Assembly (NCBI RefSeq): GCF_000143415.4
Contig: NW_003314408.1
Location: forward strand, 108,768 to 172,767
From: Selaginella moellendorffii
Taxonomy: Eukaryota > Streptophyta > Lycopodiopsida > Selaginellales > Selaginellaceae
Length of the DNA: 64,000 nucleotides
Direction: 5' to 3'
In this document: in pieces, positions 1 through 11,936 of the stretch
How positions within the stretch are numbered: the stretch's first letter is position 1
How the letters are laid out: each line of letters begins with the position of its first letter
The notes under the pieces: model-generated
Databases searched by the model: none
What the model saw: the letters and a program-made list of their open reading frames with translations, nothing else
What the model was told of the DNA's origin: nothing
Program-made: the position numbers and the translations under genes

Positions 1-2050
1 GCTGATGGCATCTTTTGTACAGATAGTATGAGCACAGGGCTGACGCTGCCGCTGCCGACGCAAGAACACTTCCTGCTATCCAGGCCATCATGCCAGGTTG
101 TTTGCGGAGTCTAGAGGAATCCGCTTGGCAGTTCATGGACCTCCTCAAAGACCAGGGAGCTCCGACGCAAAGCTTGGGATTGCCTATGAAACTCGAGTTG
201 AACATGGGGACGTCCAGTGCTTGTGGAAGCACTCCGGAAAAGTCGTTATACGAGACGTTGAAGAGCAGGAAATCTTTGAGCCTCATTCTGGTCAGCACCG
301 GAGGAATGTCGCCGCTGAAGTTGTTCCTGGAGAGGTCCAGCGAGTTGAGTGACACCATCTTTACGATCGATGGTGGTATGGAACCGGACAGATGATTGTT
401 GGACAAGTCGAGGATGGCAAGGCTGCTCAAGTCCCCGATGTTGCTTGGAATTTCTCCTTCCAACTGGTTTGATCCCAGCAGCAATTTTGACATCGAGGAG
501 CACTTACACAGATTGTCCGGTATAGTACCTGAGAGTTTATTTCCGTATGCCGTGAACTCATCCAGTACTTGCAGCTTGTCAATGTCCGTGGGAACCGTTC
601 CGGTCAACTTGTTGTTGTGGATTCTCAACGTTTGGAGATTAGTGGCATGCCCGAGCTGCGGCGGCACCGAGCCTTGGAAGCTGTTGTCGTAAATTTCCAA
701 GATGGTCATACGAGGCAGTCCCCACATCCCGCTCGGAAGCGCTCCAGACAGCTTGTTGTGATACATTCGGACACGAACGAGAGACTCGCAGTCTTCGTAG
801 GCCGACGGGATTCCTCCAGAAAGGCTGTTGTTGAAGAAGATGAGCTTTTGAAGTCGACCCCCGGTGCACAAGCCGCTTGGAACCGCTCCGGTGAGAAGAT
901 TTGTGGAGACGTCGAATATCTCGAGACTGGTGTGAAGTCCTAGCTCGGCCGGTATGATACCTGTGAGCTGGTTGCCAAACAGGGAGAGGTCGTATAACTT
1001 ACTCAGACTGGCCAGGCCTTGGGGGATCTCTCCGGTGAGACTATTGTTCCAGAGGTGGAGGAGTCCAAGATTGGGAATTTTCGCAAGCGTGTCCGGAATG
1101 GAGCCATTGAGAAAGTTGCTGTTGAGGTCGAGGTCCGTGAGCGATACCAGGAACTCCACCTCGGAAGGAATGGGGCCTGTGAGCTTGTTGCTGTAGAGTT
1201 CCAGGGATGTGAGTTTTGGGAGGTGCATTATGGAAGATGGAATGATGCCCGACAGAGAATTCCATGTCAGCTCCAGAAAGTCGAGATTTTTCAGCTCTCC
1301 AAGCCAGTCGGGAATGCTGCCTGTGAGCTGACAGCCGCCACACTTGAGGGACTGGAGGCTCTTGAGGTGGCGAAGCTCTGGTGGCAAGGGCGTGGTGAAA
1401 GGATTGTAGGAGAGCGTGAGATTGGTCAGCCTGGAGAGCTTTCCCAGTGCCGGGGATATCGTCGTGAGAAGGCACTCCCACACGTTGAAGTATTGGAGCT
1501 GCGAGAGATTCCCGATGTCGTCCGGCATGGGACCTGTGAAAGCATTGCACTCGAGGTCGAGATACTCCAAGGAGCGCAGGGACGAGATGTTGTCCGGCAA
1601 CGGGCCGAAGAAGTTATTGTAGCTGAGGTCCAGGAAGACGAGATTTTTGCAGCTGTAGAGACCGACCGGGAAGAGCTGCGTGAAGTTGTTGTCACTGAGC
1701 GACAGAGAAGCCAGGCCGGGGAGATTGCAAACCGTCGAGTCGAGCGCTCCGGATAAGTTTCGACTCTGGAGGTCCAAGCCTGTGACGGACCGAGAAATCG
1801 AATCGCAGGACACTCCGGACCAGGAACAATGCTCAAAGGAGGAAGAGCCATTCTGAGGGAGCTGCCAGTCGCCGAGGTGACCAAGCGGATCGGAAATGCT
1901 GGCCTTGAAGCTCAAGAGGATTTGCGGCTCGGAGGCAGCAGCGGTGGTGGCGGCGGTGGTCGCATTATTGACTTGCGGAAGAACAAAAGCGACGACGAGA
2001 AGCAGCAGCAACTTAGCAGCGTGCTTGTGGATTGCTGCTGTAGACAACAT
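1..2050 (-). CDS. LRR receptor-like kinase, HAESA/HSL-like (subfamily XI), ectodomain only
   Basis: One open frame runs from the ATG at 2050 to the window edge with no stop (about 683 codons). It opens with a signal peptide (MLSTAAIHKHAAKLLLLLVV), then an LRRNT-type cap (SFKASISDPLGHLGDWQ, then a CSWSGVSCD cysteine pair), then about 20 plant-specific 24-residue LRRs with LTGxIP cores. A short cysteine-containing cap follows (FIGNPKLCVG), then a single membrane helix (WIAGSVLASAAAASALCSYY) and basic KRC at the edge. The intracellular kinase must lie outside the window. In flowering plants this architecture belongs to plasma-membrane peptide-hormone receptors such as HAESA and HSL1; the ligand here is unknown. 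No intron is seen in the ectodomain. N-glycosylation sites are frequent. The class assignment is strong; the exact subfamily is inferred from architecture. Confidence 0.9.
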   Translation of the reverse strand, partial: MLSTAAIHKHAAKLLLLLVVAFVLPQVNNATTAATTAAASEPQILLSFKASISDPLGHLGDWQLPQNGSSSFEHCSWSGVSCDSISRSVTGLDLQSRNLSGALDSTVCNLPGLASLSLSDNNFTQLFPVGLYSCKNLVFLDLSYNNFFGPLPDNISSLRSLEYLDLECNAFTGPMPDDIGNLSQLQYFNVWECLLTTISPALGKLSRLTNLTLSYNPFTTPLPPELRHLKSLQSLKCGGCQLTGSIPDWLGELKNLDFLELTWNSLSGIIPSSIMHLPKLTSLELYSNKLTGPIPSEVEFLVSLTDLDLNSNFLNGSIPDTLAKIPNLGLLHLWNNSLTGEIPQGLASLSKLYDLSLFGNQLTGIIPAELGLHTSLEIFDVSTNLLTGAVPSGLCTGGRLQKLIFFNNSLSGGIPSAYEDCESLVRVRMYHNKLSGALPSGMWGLPRMTILEIYDNSFQGSVPPQLGHATNLQTLRIHNNKLTGTVPTDIDKLQVLDEFTAYGNKLSGTIPDNLCKCSSMSKLLLGSNQLEGEIPSNIGDLSSLAILDLSNNHLSGSIPPSIVKMVSLNSLDLSRNNFSGDIPPVLTRMRLKDFLLFNVSYNDFSGVLPQALDVPMFNSSFIGNPKLCVGAPWSLRRSMNCQADSSRLRKQPGMMAWIAGSVLASAAAASALCSYYLYKRCHQ

Positions 2051-4383
2051 GAGCTCTCTTTTGGAAGAGTTTGACCGAGGAGAAGGCCTTCTTATTTCAT
2101 ATTCCGGGCGAGCCTACCAAACAGCAGGTGGTTAACATGATCAAGGGGGGGAGGGGAGGACGGACTTTAATCCCCTCATCTGGCTCTGAAAGCAATGGAC
2201 ACTTAAAACGGAGGCAACAAGCTGTTTGTCTGCAGCTGCTGCTACGTCTGCCCAGCTCTGCTATCTATGCCATAACTACACTTCCCGCAACTCAACAGGT
2301 TTGAATTCCTCTCTTCCTTTCCTTTCTTTTTCCATTGTGTTATATCCCGCCCTGGCTGAGGAGAGCTTTATGTTGCTGCAGGGGTTGCTGTCACCAAATT
2401 CCAGCAGTCGGCGCACGGCAATTCCCATCACAGTGAACAGATTGCTCTAGAGCGTGGGATGGCAAGCAAAGCGGAAGAAAGAAAAGAGAAAAATATGCAA
2501 GGATATAAATGTTGGAGCGAGGCCGTCGGTCAGGCAGGCCAGCGAGATTAGCGACACGGCTAACAAGACGAAGGGGAGGATGAACCGAACTTACAAATGC
2601 CAAAGCTTGATGCAACAAATGGCGAAGGAAAGAGATTGAAGGGATGGATGGATCATGGATGGACGGCAAGCGCACAGGAGCAGGAGCATTCAACTTGAGC
2701 TGCCAAAGATGTGACTCCTTCTGTCCGTAAGCCATTTACATTTTACTCTATTCTTGGTGGTCACTCACTCGCTCTCTACTGCAGTCCTATTCAACTCCTC
2801 TCCATCGTCGTGACTCGCTATCGTCGCCCGTGGTTTCTGGTAAGTGGTGGGAATTAGCGGGACTGGAAACCATAGAAACCAAGGCATGGTTTCTTTCCGG
2901 GATTAGAGTGGATGGCATTACTAATATTCGTTTTCTTGTCTCTTCCTTCTTCCAGGGACGAGACGAAGCTCCTTCATTCAACGCTATATATTACGCTACA
3001 GTGCTTGGATGGCAGACAAGGAATTTGCCTTTAGCGATTTGGAAATGCTAAAGGCAATTCCAAATTGAATGATTCTCACCTCAACAATTCCAATCATGGT
3101 CCGGAGACATAGCTGTGTTGTTCTTTCCAGGCCGCAGTGTGTACACGGAGGGTTGGCGTTCCGGCCAGCCACTGCACCGAAACGCTCCGCCAATCGCAGT
3201 ACGAGAGCCATATAAGATGTTCTACACTACAGGTACGAGATTGCTTTAGATCTGGTGTCTCCATGCAAGCTAACTCGGGATTTCTATACAAGAAACAAAC
3301 ACAGTGTTCTACGCTACAGGGACAAGATTGTTTTAAATGTGCTAGCTAACTTGTATTGGAAAACTAGATCGAAACACCGTGTTGCTGGGATCCATACACG
3401 AAAAGAAAGATGATAGACAGCCTACTAGCATCACGATGGCCACGCCAACCCGAAAACAAATCCTCCCGCACAGATACGGTGGCATCACATTTTTCAGGTA
3501 CTGTTTTAAAATGTTTTCTCTTGATCTCTTTCTTTCGTGATCAGCTAAAAAAATCGGTTTTTTTCTTGCTTGCTGGAGAATGGCAAAGCTCTTCTGGGGC
3601 CTTCGTAGCTTAGGGAGCTATCTACCAGTGGTGGTTATGCTGGTCTTTTCGTCACCAGCAGCATTTACGCTTCCATCTTGACAAGACAAGAGCGCAAGAA
3701 CAAAAAGGAAAAAAAAATGGTAGACCTCGCAAGAACAGGGGCCTCCTGGCAAGAGACTTCGCACAGGCAGCCTTCCTTAAATGTATCGCTACGGTCGACC
3801 GCTGTGAAGTACGCCGGGATTTATCTTTCTCTCCTTGGGGACTCTGGTTTTGAGGAAGATTTCCACCGGCCTCAGGAACGAGTAAGAATCAACGTCCTGT
3901 TCTTTTCAGAGGCGAAAAATCTTTCCGGAGGCAAAAGGAGGCGCTTGGAAGTAAGTGGCTTTAAGTCGAGCGCCGTGGCGATGGTAGCCTTCTTTCTAAG
4001 CCGGAGTGGCAGGGACGCGTTTATGTTTCCTGCAAATCCAGGAGCTCGAGTGTTATGTATTTCCCGTGTGATTTACAAAGTTGTTAACGTTTTCCTTTCT
4101 TGTACGCTCTCGACCATAATCATCTTTGTAGGACGATGAATCTCATTCTCCTAGACAACGCGAGACAAGGGAAATCCAGAGTTAAAAGCGACAGTCCACC
4201 GGCAAAAAGAGAACATCGAAGAATCTCTGGCGGAAACTTTGACCCTCCTTTGGAACGTTGCAATGTTGCGATAGAATTTTGGATCCGTCAAGAGTTCTTC
4301 CAATTGGAAGCGCTTGACCAAAGAACATATATGTATAACATATTCACAGATAAAACAAGGAGGCCTTACCAAAGTAGCGAACG
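2051..4383. other. Intergenic: LRR-RLK upstream region and SCAR 3' flank
   Basis: This 2.3-kb stretch holds no convincing gene. The left part is the upstream region of the receptor kinase, with TGGATGGA-type short repeats near 2641-2668. The right part should contain the SCAR 3' UTR. Open frames here, for example 3678-4139 on the plus strand, show no known domain and no neighbouring exons. An imperfect duplicated element lies at 3219-3338. Confidence 0.5.
3219..3338. repeat. Imperfect direct repeat, about 83-bp spacing
   Basis: GTTCTACACTACAGGTACGA at 3219 recurs as GTTCTACGCTACAGGGACAA at 3302. The following bases are also alike (GATTGCTTTAGAT and GATTGTTTTAAAT), and GCTAACT follows in both copies. 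A weaker third copy, ATTACGCTACAG, lies near 2990. The origin is unknown; a degraded mobile or tandem element is possible. Confidence 0.5.
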
Positions 4384-7300
4384 TCACTCGCTCCAATCGT
4401 CTTCCTCGTCTTCACTGTCCGCGAGAGACTGCAAGAGATTAACCATGATTTGAGAACCTCTCCAGTGAAAACAAGAGCAAACCGTAGAAAGAGTACCTGT
4501 CTGATCGCGTTTGCTTTCTCCAGGATGGCAGCCACGTTAATGTTTGTGACAAGACGCGGGGTCGTCTCCTTGATTTCCTTCTTCTCTACGATCGTGTGCC
4601 GGAGGTTGAAGGACTGTGAAACATGCAGACGAGCGACTTGTAGCTCAGCAAACAAACAACGAGATAGCAGAAGAAAAGAATAGAAAACAGAGAAAGTTCA
4701 AGTGCAATCATGTTTACCTGGGAACGGATTTGCTCCAGCAAAACTTCCCGTTCGTCAGGAGCTTTTGGCACACCCGGGACGTCCGACGGCACCCTCTTGA
4801 GCTGTGACATATAGCAAACCATCAGCATAGGTACGACGCTTCCCGTGATTGCACGTTACCTTGGTCCTGTCATGCACGGAGATTGCTTGTATCAGAGCAT
4901 CACCCGGCAAATCTTTCCTGGAGGGTGATGGCGCATCAGCTGGAAAAGTTTCTGGCTCCTCGTCCAGATTGCCTCGTGGTGGTGGGGGTGTCGGGCTGTC
5001 ATCGACAGGACGAGATGGAGGTGACTTCAAAACCTCTGGTGGATCCACCGACTGCTCTCCTACTGGATGTAGCACGAGTGCCTCTGGCGAGTCCTTTGAC
5101 GCCGTGAACGACTCCGGGCTCTGTAATGGTATGGATACTTCTGTTCTTACAGGCGACTGAGGTTGAGTTTGAGCAGCTTGAACTGGCGAGGATGCGTCTG
5201 GGAACTCCTTTGTCGGGGACGGGCTACGAGGTGGCACGGACACTTCTCGCACGTCGTCTATAGTTCCTGGTGACGAAGGAGCTCGTGGAGATTCTTTAGC
5301 ATCTGTAGGCCAGTGGGTTTGAGGTGGCACGGATACTTCTTGCAAGTCGTCGATAGTTCCTGGCGACCAAGGAGCTTGTGGAGAATCTCTAGCAGCTGTA
5401 GGCGAGTGACTGAGAGGTGGCACGGACACTTCTCGCAAGTCGTCGATAGTTCCTGGCGAGTGGCTTTGAGGTGGCACAGACGCTTCCCGCAAGTCGTCTA
5501 TAGTTCCTGGCGACCAAGGAGCTTGTGGAGAATCTCTAGCAGCTGTAGGCGAGTGACTGAGAGGTGGCACGGACACTTCTCGCAAGTCGTCGATAGTTCC
5601 TGGCGAGTGGCTTTGAGGTGGCACAGACGCTTCCCGCAAGTCGTCAAAAGTTCTTGGTGACGAAGGAGCTTGTGGAGATTCGCTAGCATCTGTAGGCGAG
5701 TGACCTTGAGGTGGCAGCGATGATTCTGGCAGGCCGCGAGCTTCTGCCACAGGTCCTGGACCGGGGAGCTGTTCCGTGAGCGGTGAAGCGGGAGCGAACA
5801 CCGAAACTTCCATAAGCGGTTGACTGTCGTCGAGATGTGACAAATCTTCTCTGGCTGATGCAATTGTAGGCACCTCATTGTCTTCGGCTGGAGGTGGCAC
5901 CAAGGATTCGTGCACTGTTGCATCGGGACAAGTTTTGTCATCCGGATGAGACAAGCCAGTTGCTGCGAGCGACTGGCTGTCGTCAACGAGTAGCGCTGGA
6001 GGTACGTCAGCCACCGTCAACGGGACAGTCCTAGGAGATGTTTCTGGATCACTCGGCTCTTGCGATTCAGCCTCTTCCCGAAACTCATCCATTGTAGACA
6101 CAGGAATGGCATCAGCTGGATCGTCGTTTGAAATATTTTTGTTGGCCAAGCTTTGCGAGCTTGGATGTTGTTCCAAACTGTCCACGTCGATTGACCGTGA
6201 CAAGAAGCTGGAAGGTTGTGAAGGTGGCTCCGGATCCGGCAAGTGTAAATCTGGAAGTGGCTTGTCGACTAACGTTTCTGGCTGTGAGGAAATCCTGTCG
6301 ATGGTATCCTCCAGTGGCTGAGGCTCCGGCGAGTCTACAGCTTGGAATGGAGAAGTCTCTGACGCCACCAATACTTGTGGAGGAGGCTCATGCGCTGAAG
6401 CGAGATGATCACCAGCGCCAACTTCCAAGCTTGGAGGCTCGCGTTGGAATAGTCCGCTGTCCCTTGGCATGAACAACGAAGTCCGCCACCTTAGTGGAGG
6501 CAGTGGAGGTAGCGGTGGCATTTCTTCCGGCATTGGAGACGGCATCGACTGGGACGTTGGAGAACTCGGCGCCAGTATCGTTGCAACTTCGCTTTCAAGG
6601 CTGTCTGCCGATTTAGCGGGTGACAGGACGCCGAAAACTGGAGACCTTGGGGAGGAGCTCAAAGATTCCTCCGACTTGTCAGACGTGTTGTCTTCCGCTG
6701 CCCATATAGCATCACCATCGCTCTTTGAGGTGTCAAAAGCTTGCAACTTCGGAGAGGCTTGTTGACTTGTGGGACGTTCGATTTCCTCCAGCTGACGACT
6801 GCTGGAAATAGTGCTTTCAGCGTGTTGTTGATGCTCTTCCACGTCTTGCTTATCCATTTGGCGATCGAGATCCACCTCGTTGTCGTCATCGGAGTCCACC
6901 TTATGATTGCCGATTTCGTTTCCTTGCGCTTTACTATCCGAGGGAAGACTGTGTACCAGTTCGTCCTCGTGTTGTTGCGCACTTAAATCGTGAAGTCGAG
7001 ATAAAAGCTGCTGGTTTACGTCCACCGTGGAACCTTCACGTTCATCTGACTCTTTCCCATCTTTGCTGAGATCTCTTTCTGCCTCGTTCTGTTGTTGAAT
7101 TTCCAGCTTTCCATCTCCACTTGGAGCAGTAGACCCCGCAGGTGTCCAATGTAGTTCCGATGCTGCTTCTGAATGACCATTTCTCATTGAGTCGTCATCT
7201 GCCGAGTACCCATCGTGCATGGAGTAAAGTTCCTCGACCTCCAATTCATTATTGGGGGTGTTGTTCTCGTCGGAAAACGCACTGAACCTGGATGAGATTT

Positions 7301-9913
7301 CCTCGCTGAAAAAGTTTTCCTGGCTGCTTGCAGACTCGAAAACATCCATGGGACTGCTCGCTTGCAAGCTTTCGTTTCGTTCAAGGGCGGGAGCTGCTTT
7401 TGTTTGAACGTTTTCCAAACCGATGATATGCTGCTCAGGTTCATCCTCTTGGATAGCATTACTATCACGACTGTGCCCTGAAACCGCCTGCTCTGCCACC
7501 TCTGTCGCACGGTAAACCTCGGCTGATTCCTCTCTCGAAATTTCAGCTTCTCTAACCAGAAAACTAGCTGATTCTTCCCGAGTCACTGTTTCAGTCTGGC
7601 GCGGAGCATCAGAAGTATCAGCAATTTCATGAACGTTGGCTTTGGTTTCAGATAGACGTTCTTCATGATCGTCTGCTTCGTCTTCTCTTTTCTCGTTGTC
7701 TTCAATGGTTCCCTCGTCATCAGATGCAAGCAATGGCTCGAATTCAACTTCCTTCTTTGTGTCCCCATTATCTCCAATGACTTGAATAACTTCGACATCG
7801 AACGGTTCCTCGTCTTCCAGCTCCGAGGTAATCTTCTGCTCTTCAGTTTCTTCAGCCTTCTGCTTGTCCACTTCTGCGTCAGAAATTTCTGTGGACTCGA
7901 GAGCAGCTCCTTCGTCGTCAGGGCTCTCTTCGATGTAGTCCTTGTCCGATGCCAAAGCTGCTTCATCCACTATATCATCACGTTCATTCACGTCTCTTTC
8001 GTTGCTGGTACGAGATGCCGCTTTCGCCGGTGAGGTTGCTCTGTTTACATCTTCGACAACGCCAGAGCTATCCTGATGAAGCTCAAGTAGCTTCTTTTCT
8101 TCATTTTCCAATTCCAAGACGTCGTTCATATATGTGGTTCTTGATTCAACTTCAAAATCCTCCTCCTCTGGATATTCCAGCCTGTTCTCATCCTCAGGTG
8201 GCAGATCTTTCTCTGGATACTCCCCTTCATCGTCCGTCAAATCTCTGTCTTCATATTCCAGCCTCAAGTCTTCAGAAATGTTTGGATGGTCGGGTACTTC
8301 ATCTGGCCTATCAACATCCACCTTCGCATCGTTTTCTACGTTCATTACTTCGTAACTTAGTTGAACGTTCTCGTGATGAACAGGAGATCGAGGCTCTACT
8401 GAAATCGGTGTTAAGTCGAGGCTGTACTTGGACTCAGCTTCTGTCTCTGAATCGATTGCCAAGTTTCTAGCATCTTCGAAAGGAGCGTCTTCGTCATTCT
8501 CTGCCTTCTTAGTTCTCACCACCTTGGATTGTCTAAAATTTGAAAGCCTCCGCTTCTCTCTTGGTTCAGAATCTGTCTCGGATTCCATGGTCGTCATGGC
8601 ATCCAAAAATTGCTCTGTGTCACTTGCAGCATCATCGACTTTTTCTTCCTTCCTCGTCGCAGTATCTCCCTCTATTGTCTTGCTGCTGCTCTCTTTAAAG
8701 ATCCGATCTTCTTCCTCTTTATCCGCCGCAGCCACAGGCTTTGATACTGATTTTCTTACTGACATGGGGGACTTGCCGCTTAGGCTGACTGTGCTTTCCT
8801 TCGAGCTCTGCTGTGATCCGCCCAGAAAAGTGACAAATGGAAACGGCTTGCTGGATGGGTCGCTCTCTACGGCCATGTTCGTCAAGGGAGTGGTGGCGCT
8901 TTCAGATAGGCCATCGACACTAGAGACGCTTATAGTTGAGTATCGCGCCCTGTTAAATACCATGTTAAAATTCTCATAGATCGAAGATGAAGGCGAGATA
9001 CCTCGGGTGCTGAAACTGGACAGGGGGAGGCCTCGAGTCTTTTACCTCCCCTTCCTTCCGACGTCGAGGTTTCTTCACATGCAAACGCAAAAATGTTTCA
9101 AAACTTCGAGATTTCCATAAAATACTTACTTTGCTTCTTCGAGCTTTTTTGTCTTGTTGTGCCTTCTCCGCTTTCATAATTTCGGAGCTCGCCCATTCCA
9201 TCTTAAAAAACGATGGATCCGTGTACCGCTTCAGGCAAGCTCCAACACCACCGACATCAAACCTGGAAGACGAAGAAGAGATCGTGCGTCAAATTCTAAC
9301 TTATACCGAGTCACGAAGTCTAGATCTGATTTGCATACTTGTCCAAGAGAAAAAGCCTCGGAGGACCCCGACATTCCTCGTAAGAACTCCTGATAAAGCG
9401 AGGCAAGTCGCCTTGCGTGCAAAGGTTTTGATCGTTTCGAATGCTTGCATGCCAGTCAAGACCTGCCAATCCAATCCAGTTTCCACCTTTCGAGCTATAG
9501 AAAACAAAAGGAGAGAACTCGGGAGTACCTGGAGCGTAAGGAAACTGGAGAGGATTCGTCTTTCTAGATAGTATAGCCTTCTCCAACGCAGGCAATTCTC
9601 CTTCCAGCTGACTAACACGCACGACGAGGTCATGGCTCCTGGAAGCAGTCGTCATGACGGCTTCATGGAGCTCGTGGAACACATCCGCCGCAAACCTGGA
9701 GAGAAAATTCACAAAAAAAGTGGTCAGTCCGAGAAGAGCCGAGAGAAAGAACTCTTACTCTGCTAGATCTCCAAGTTGCCTCACAATGCCGACGAGGCTG
9801 ACCATGGAGACGCCCTCGAGGATCGCCTCCGGGTCATTTTTCGGTGCCGACCTGTAGAGCTCTCGATTGGCGAGCTCATACTCACTACGGAGCTCATATC
9901 TCACTAGCGGCAT
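4384..9913 (-). CDS. SCAR: SCAR/WAVE protein, Arp2/3 activator
   Basis: SCAR/WAVE proteins relay Rho-GTPase signals through the WAVE complex to Arp2/3, driving branched actin assembly at the plasma membrane. Nine exons rebuild with matching phases: 9913-9759, 9695-9529, 9462-9339, 9262-9130, 9072-9002, 8949-4860, 4801-4718, 4613-4497 and 4428-4384, giving 1661 residues. The SCAR homology domain fills residues 1-215 or so, starting [20 protein letters not shown] and including [22 protein letters not shown] and [12 protein letters not shown] huge 4-kb exon encodes a Glu/Asp/Ser-rich then Pro-rich linker with an internal tandem repeat (see 5345-5640). The C terminus carries the VCA module: WH2 helix ([16 protein letters not shown], about 1597-1613), the connector [14 protein letters not shown] (1634-1647) and the acidic tail [11 protein letters not shown] with its Arp2/3-binding Trp at 1659. 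Length is close to the large angiosperm SCARs. Confidence 0.95.
5345..5640 (-). repeat. 147-bp in-frame minisatellite in the SCAR linker
   Basis: Two adjacent copies of a 147-bp unit (period read from TGAGAGGTGG at 5411 and 5558) look almost or entirely identical by eye. The unit is 49 codons and itself contains shorter units of the type SVPPxSHSP and [11 protein letters not shown]. Partial diverged units extend from about 5220 to 5720. Because the period is divisible by three, copy-number changes keep the frame. Confidence 0.9.
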
Positions 9914-10706
9914 CGTCTACACCAGCAGCAGCCTCATCAAGATCTATCCCACCGAAATTTCCACCTGAAAGATTCCAATGCGCTGCCGCGCTGCCGCTCA
10001 CTGGCCAATTCTCGCCAGCTCCAATGCAGCGCTCGCTGTCGCCGACCAGAGTCAGCACCCGTGACGAAAACCTGCACGGACTAGGGCCACTGGAGCGGGC
10101 AAAGACGAATTACCGGAAGAGCGCGGCCTGGAATCCACATTTTTCCGCAGCGATCCGGCGAATTGAGGCAGCCGCGGTCGAAATCCATGATCTCTCCAGC
10201 GCCTTCTTGAGAGATCGCGCAAGAACTGACGTTCCATGGCGAGAGAAAGACAGAGAGAGATGACACACAGCTGGAGTTAGCTGAAAACCCCCCCACAGTA
10301 GGAAGACGGGACGGAATATCCCACGCATGCCGCTAGCAGCCCTAGAATCGACGGCGCAGCGTCGCTGATCGTACGTCAGTCGCGTCAGCTTTTACAAAAC
10401 AAAACCGCAGAGAATATTCCAAACGTACCAGGAAAACTTAGTACGGAGGAGACTATGATCAAGAACATACACTATTGCCTCGATGGCGACTACCACTGTA
10501 TGATTGCCAGTCACTAAAAAAATTATACAATACAACCTTGCGAGCGTTCGAAGAAAAAATCTCTCTAGCCATGCGAGTAGGATTGTGACGTCCATCGGTT
10601 GGTTTTATAGCCAAAGAGAGTTTAGAGATCGATCTTTCCTTCCAGCACAGTGTGTTCTTCGCTTAGAAATCGATCAATCTTTTGGAAGAAAACTCCGGCT
10701 CCCGGC
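9914..10706. promoter_or_regulatory. SCAR upstream region / 3' flank of the PLP-fold gene
   Basis: No coding region or RNA gene is recognisable in these 793 bp. The part next to 9913 should hold the SCAR 5' UTR and promoter; no clear TATA box is seen. The part near 10500-10700 is AT-richer and is the probable terminator region of the upstream gene. Confidence 0.4.
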
Positions 10707-11936
10707 TTACGATCCAAACGAGCTCCTCCGGACGAGCAAGCAAGTCATGGTTGTGGAGTGTCCCACGACCCCGGAGAGCGTGCACAGCACGTAGTCGGGC
10801 TTGTGGAACGTCAAGTTGAGCTGATCGTCGCAAAGCCGGAGATTCGACGCGTCGAGCAAGACGTGCCAGGAGTTCCTCTGCGCTTCCGAGACCCAGTGGA
10901 GCGAGTTCCTGGTGCCACCATTCTCCGCCGCCGGGAACGCGAACAATCCCTTCAAGTTTGGGCTCTGCTGCTTGCTCTTCCTCCGGAAGTTTTGGCTGAG
11001 CTGCGAGCCGGCTATCCTGAGGTTGAGCCAGTTCGATGGAGCGACGATCACCTTGGCCTCCTTGTACGATGCAAACTCTCGGATCCAGTCCACCTCCTCG
11101 CTCAGCACCGTCATGAAGTTCATGTAGCGGCAAAACGGATAGCTCTCCCCGACCATCATCATGGATTCCTTGAGGCTGGATGTGAAAACCACCAGGTAGT
11201 CCTCGTCCGTGACCCCGAGATGCCTGAGCAGCGTGTTCCTGGCGTGGATCTCCGGGATGGAGCTCAGGCTGTCGGTGTAAGTGGCGATGGAGGTGGCCTT
11301 TTGAGTGAGGATGTCTAGCAGCCGCGATTGCTCCAGAGGCATTTTTTTCACTCCCCATTCTTTTGCCTGGCCGGCGGAGGGAGATTTCCTCTTGAACTCG
11401 TCCGGGCCTGCTGCTCCTGGAGTGTTTCTGCCGTTCTCGTCAATGTACTCCTGATCTTCTGTCAAGACTGGGAGATTTCTGGCGTCCCCGGCTTTCGCGA
11501 AAAACTCTGGATACCGGGCCTTTACATATTGCTCCACGTATTGCATCTCCGTGGGAGTGATCGGACTTGACCACCTTAGATCCAGCCCGTGGAGAGAAGA
11601 CATGGCTTCGGCGACCATGTAAGGTGGAATAACAAGCTGTAAAGGTTCAAAGAGTGAGAAAGAATTAAAAATTCCTCACTAGAACAAGAAAGATAGAAAT
11701 GTCAACCAAGCAACTCAAGCACGAGAAATAAAGGCGGAAAAAGCACAGCATTGTCACTTGTCAAGTCACGAAGAACAAGAAACAATGATGGAATCGTGCG
11801 AAAAAGAAGCAAATCCACCATACAAATGCCCAAGCTGGGATTTTCTTCCAAGCACGAGAAGGAAAGCAAAGAAAATGGTCTCTAGATTTGCAAAATCGCT
11901 TACCTTGGGTTCTCCATCGCCCCCGCTTGTGGACAT
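10707..11936 (-). CDS. PLP-dependent transferase-fold protein (Moco sulfurase-like), probable pseudoenzyme
   Basis: Two exons, 11936-11904 (MSTSGGDGEPK) and 11636-10707, encode 320 residues. The second exon continues in frame upstream of its internal ATG (LVIPPYMVAEAM), so the short first exon is needed. Sequence blocks ARNTLLRHLGVTDEDYLVVF, SYPFCRYMNF, SLHWVSEAQRNSWHVLLDAS and HKPDYVLCTL-x(11)-TCLLVRRSSF match plant class-V aminotransferase/cysteine-desulfurase-like proteins annotated as molybdenum cofactor sulfurase-like. Where active enzymes have a PLP-binding Lys (pattern FHKIFG or SFYKVFG), this protein reads CTLSGVVGHS with no Lys. It also lacks the N-terminal YLDYAG-type block and the C-terminal MOSC region of true Moco sulfurases. 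I infer a non-catalytic or neofunctionalised family member. It lies between SCAR and UGT on the same strand with no obvious functional link. Confidence 0.75.

Noticed and set aside
1041..1756. Frames on both strands inside the LRR-RLK region
   Set aside because: They are other-phase readings of the LRR repeats; the true frame is open from 2050 to the window edge.
3678..4139. 153-codon plus-strand open frame
   Set aside because: No domain, no spliced partners, low-complexity Lys-rich start; it lies in the expected SCAR 3' flank.
7949..8979. Long plus-strand frames opposite the large SCAR exon
   Set aside because: Ser/Phe-rich mirror of the acidic SCAR coding strand; an antisense composition effect.
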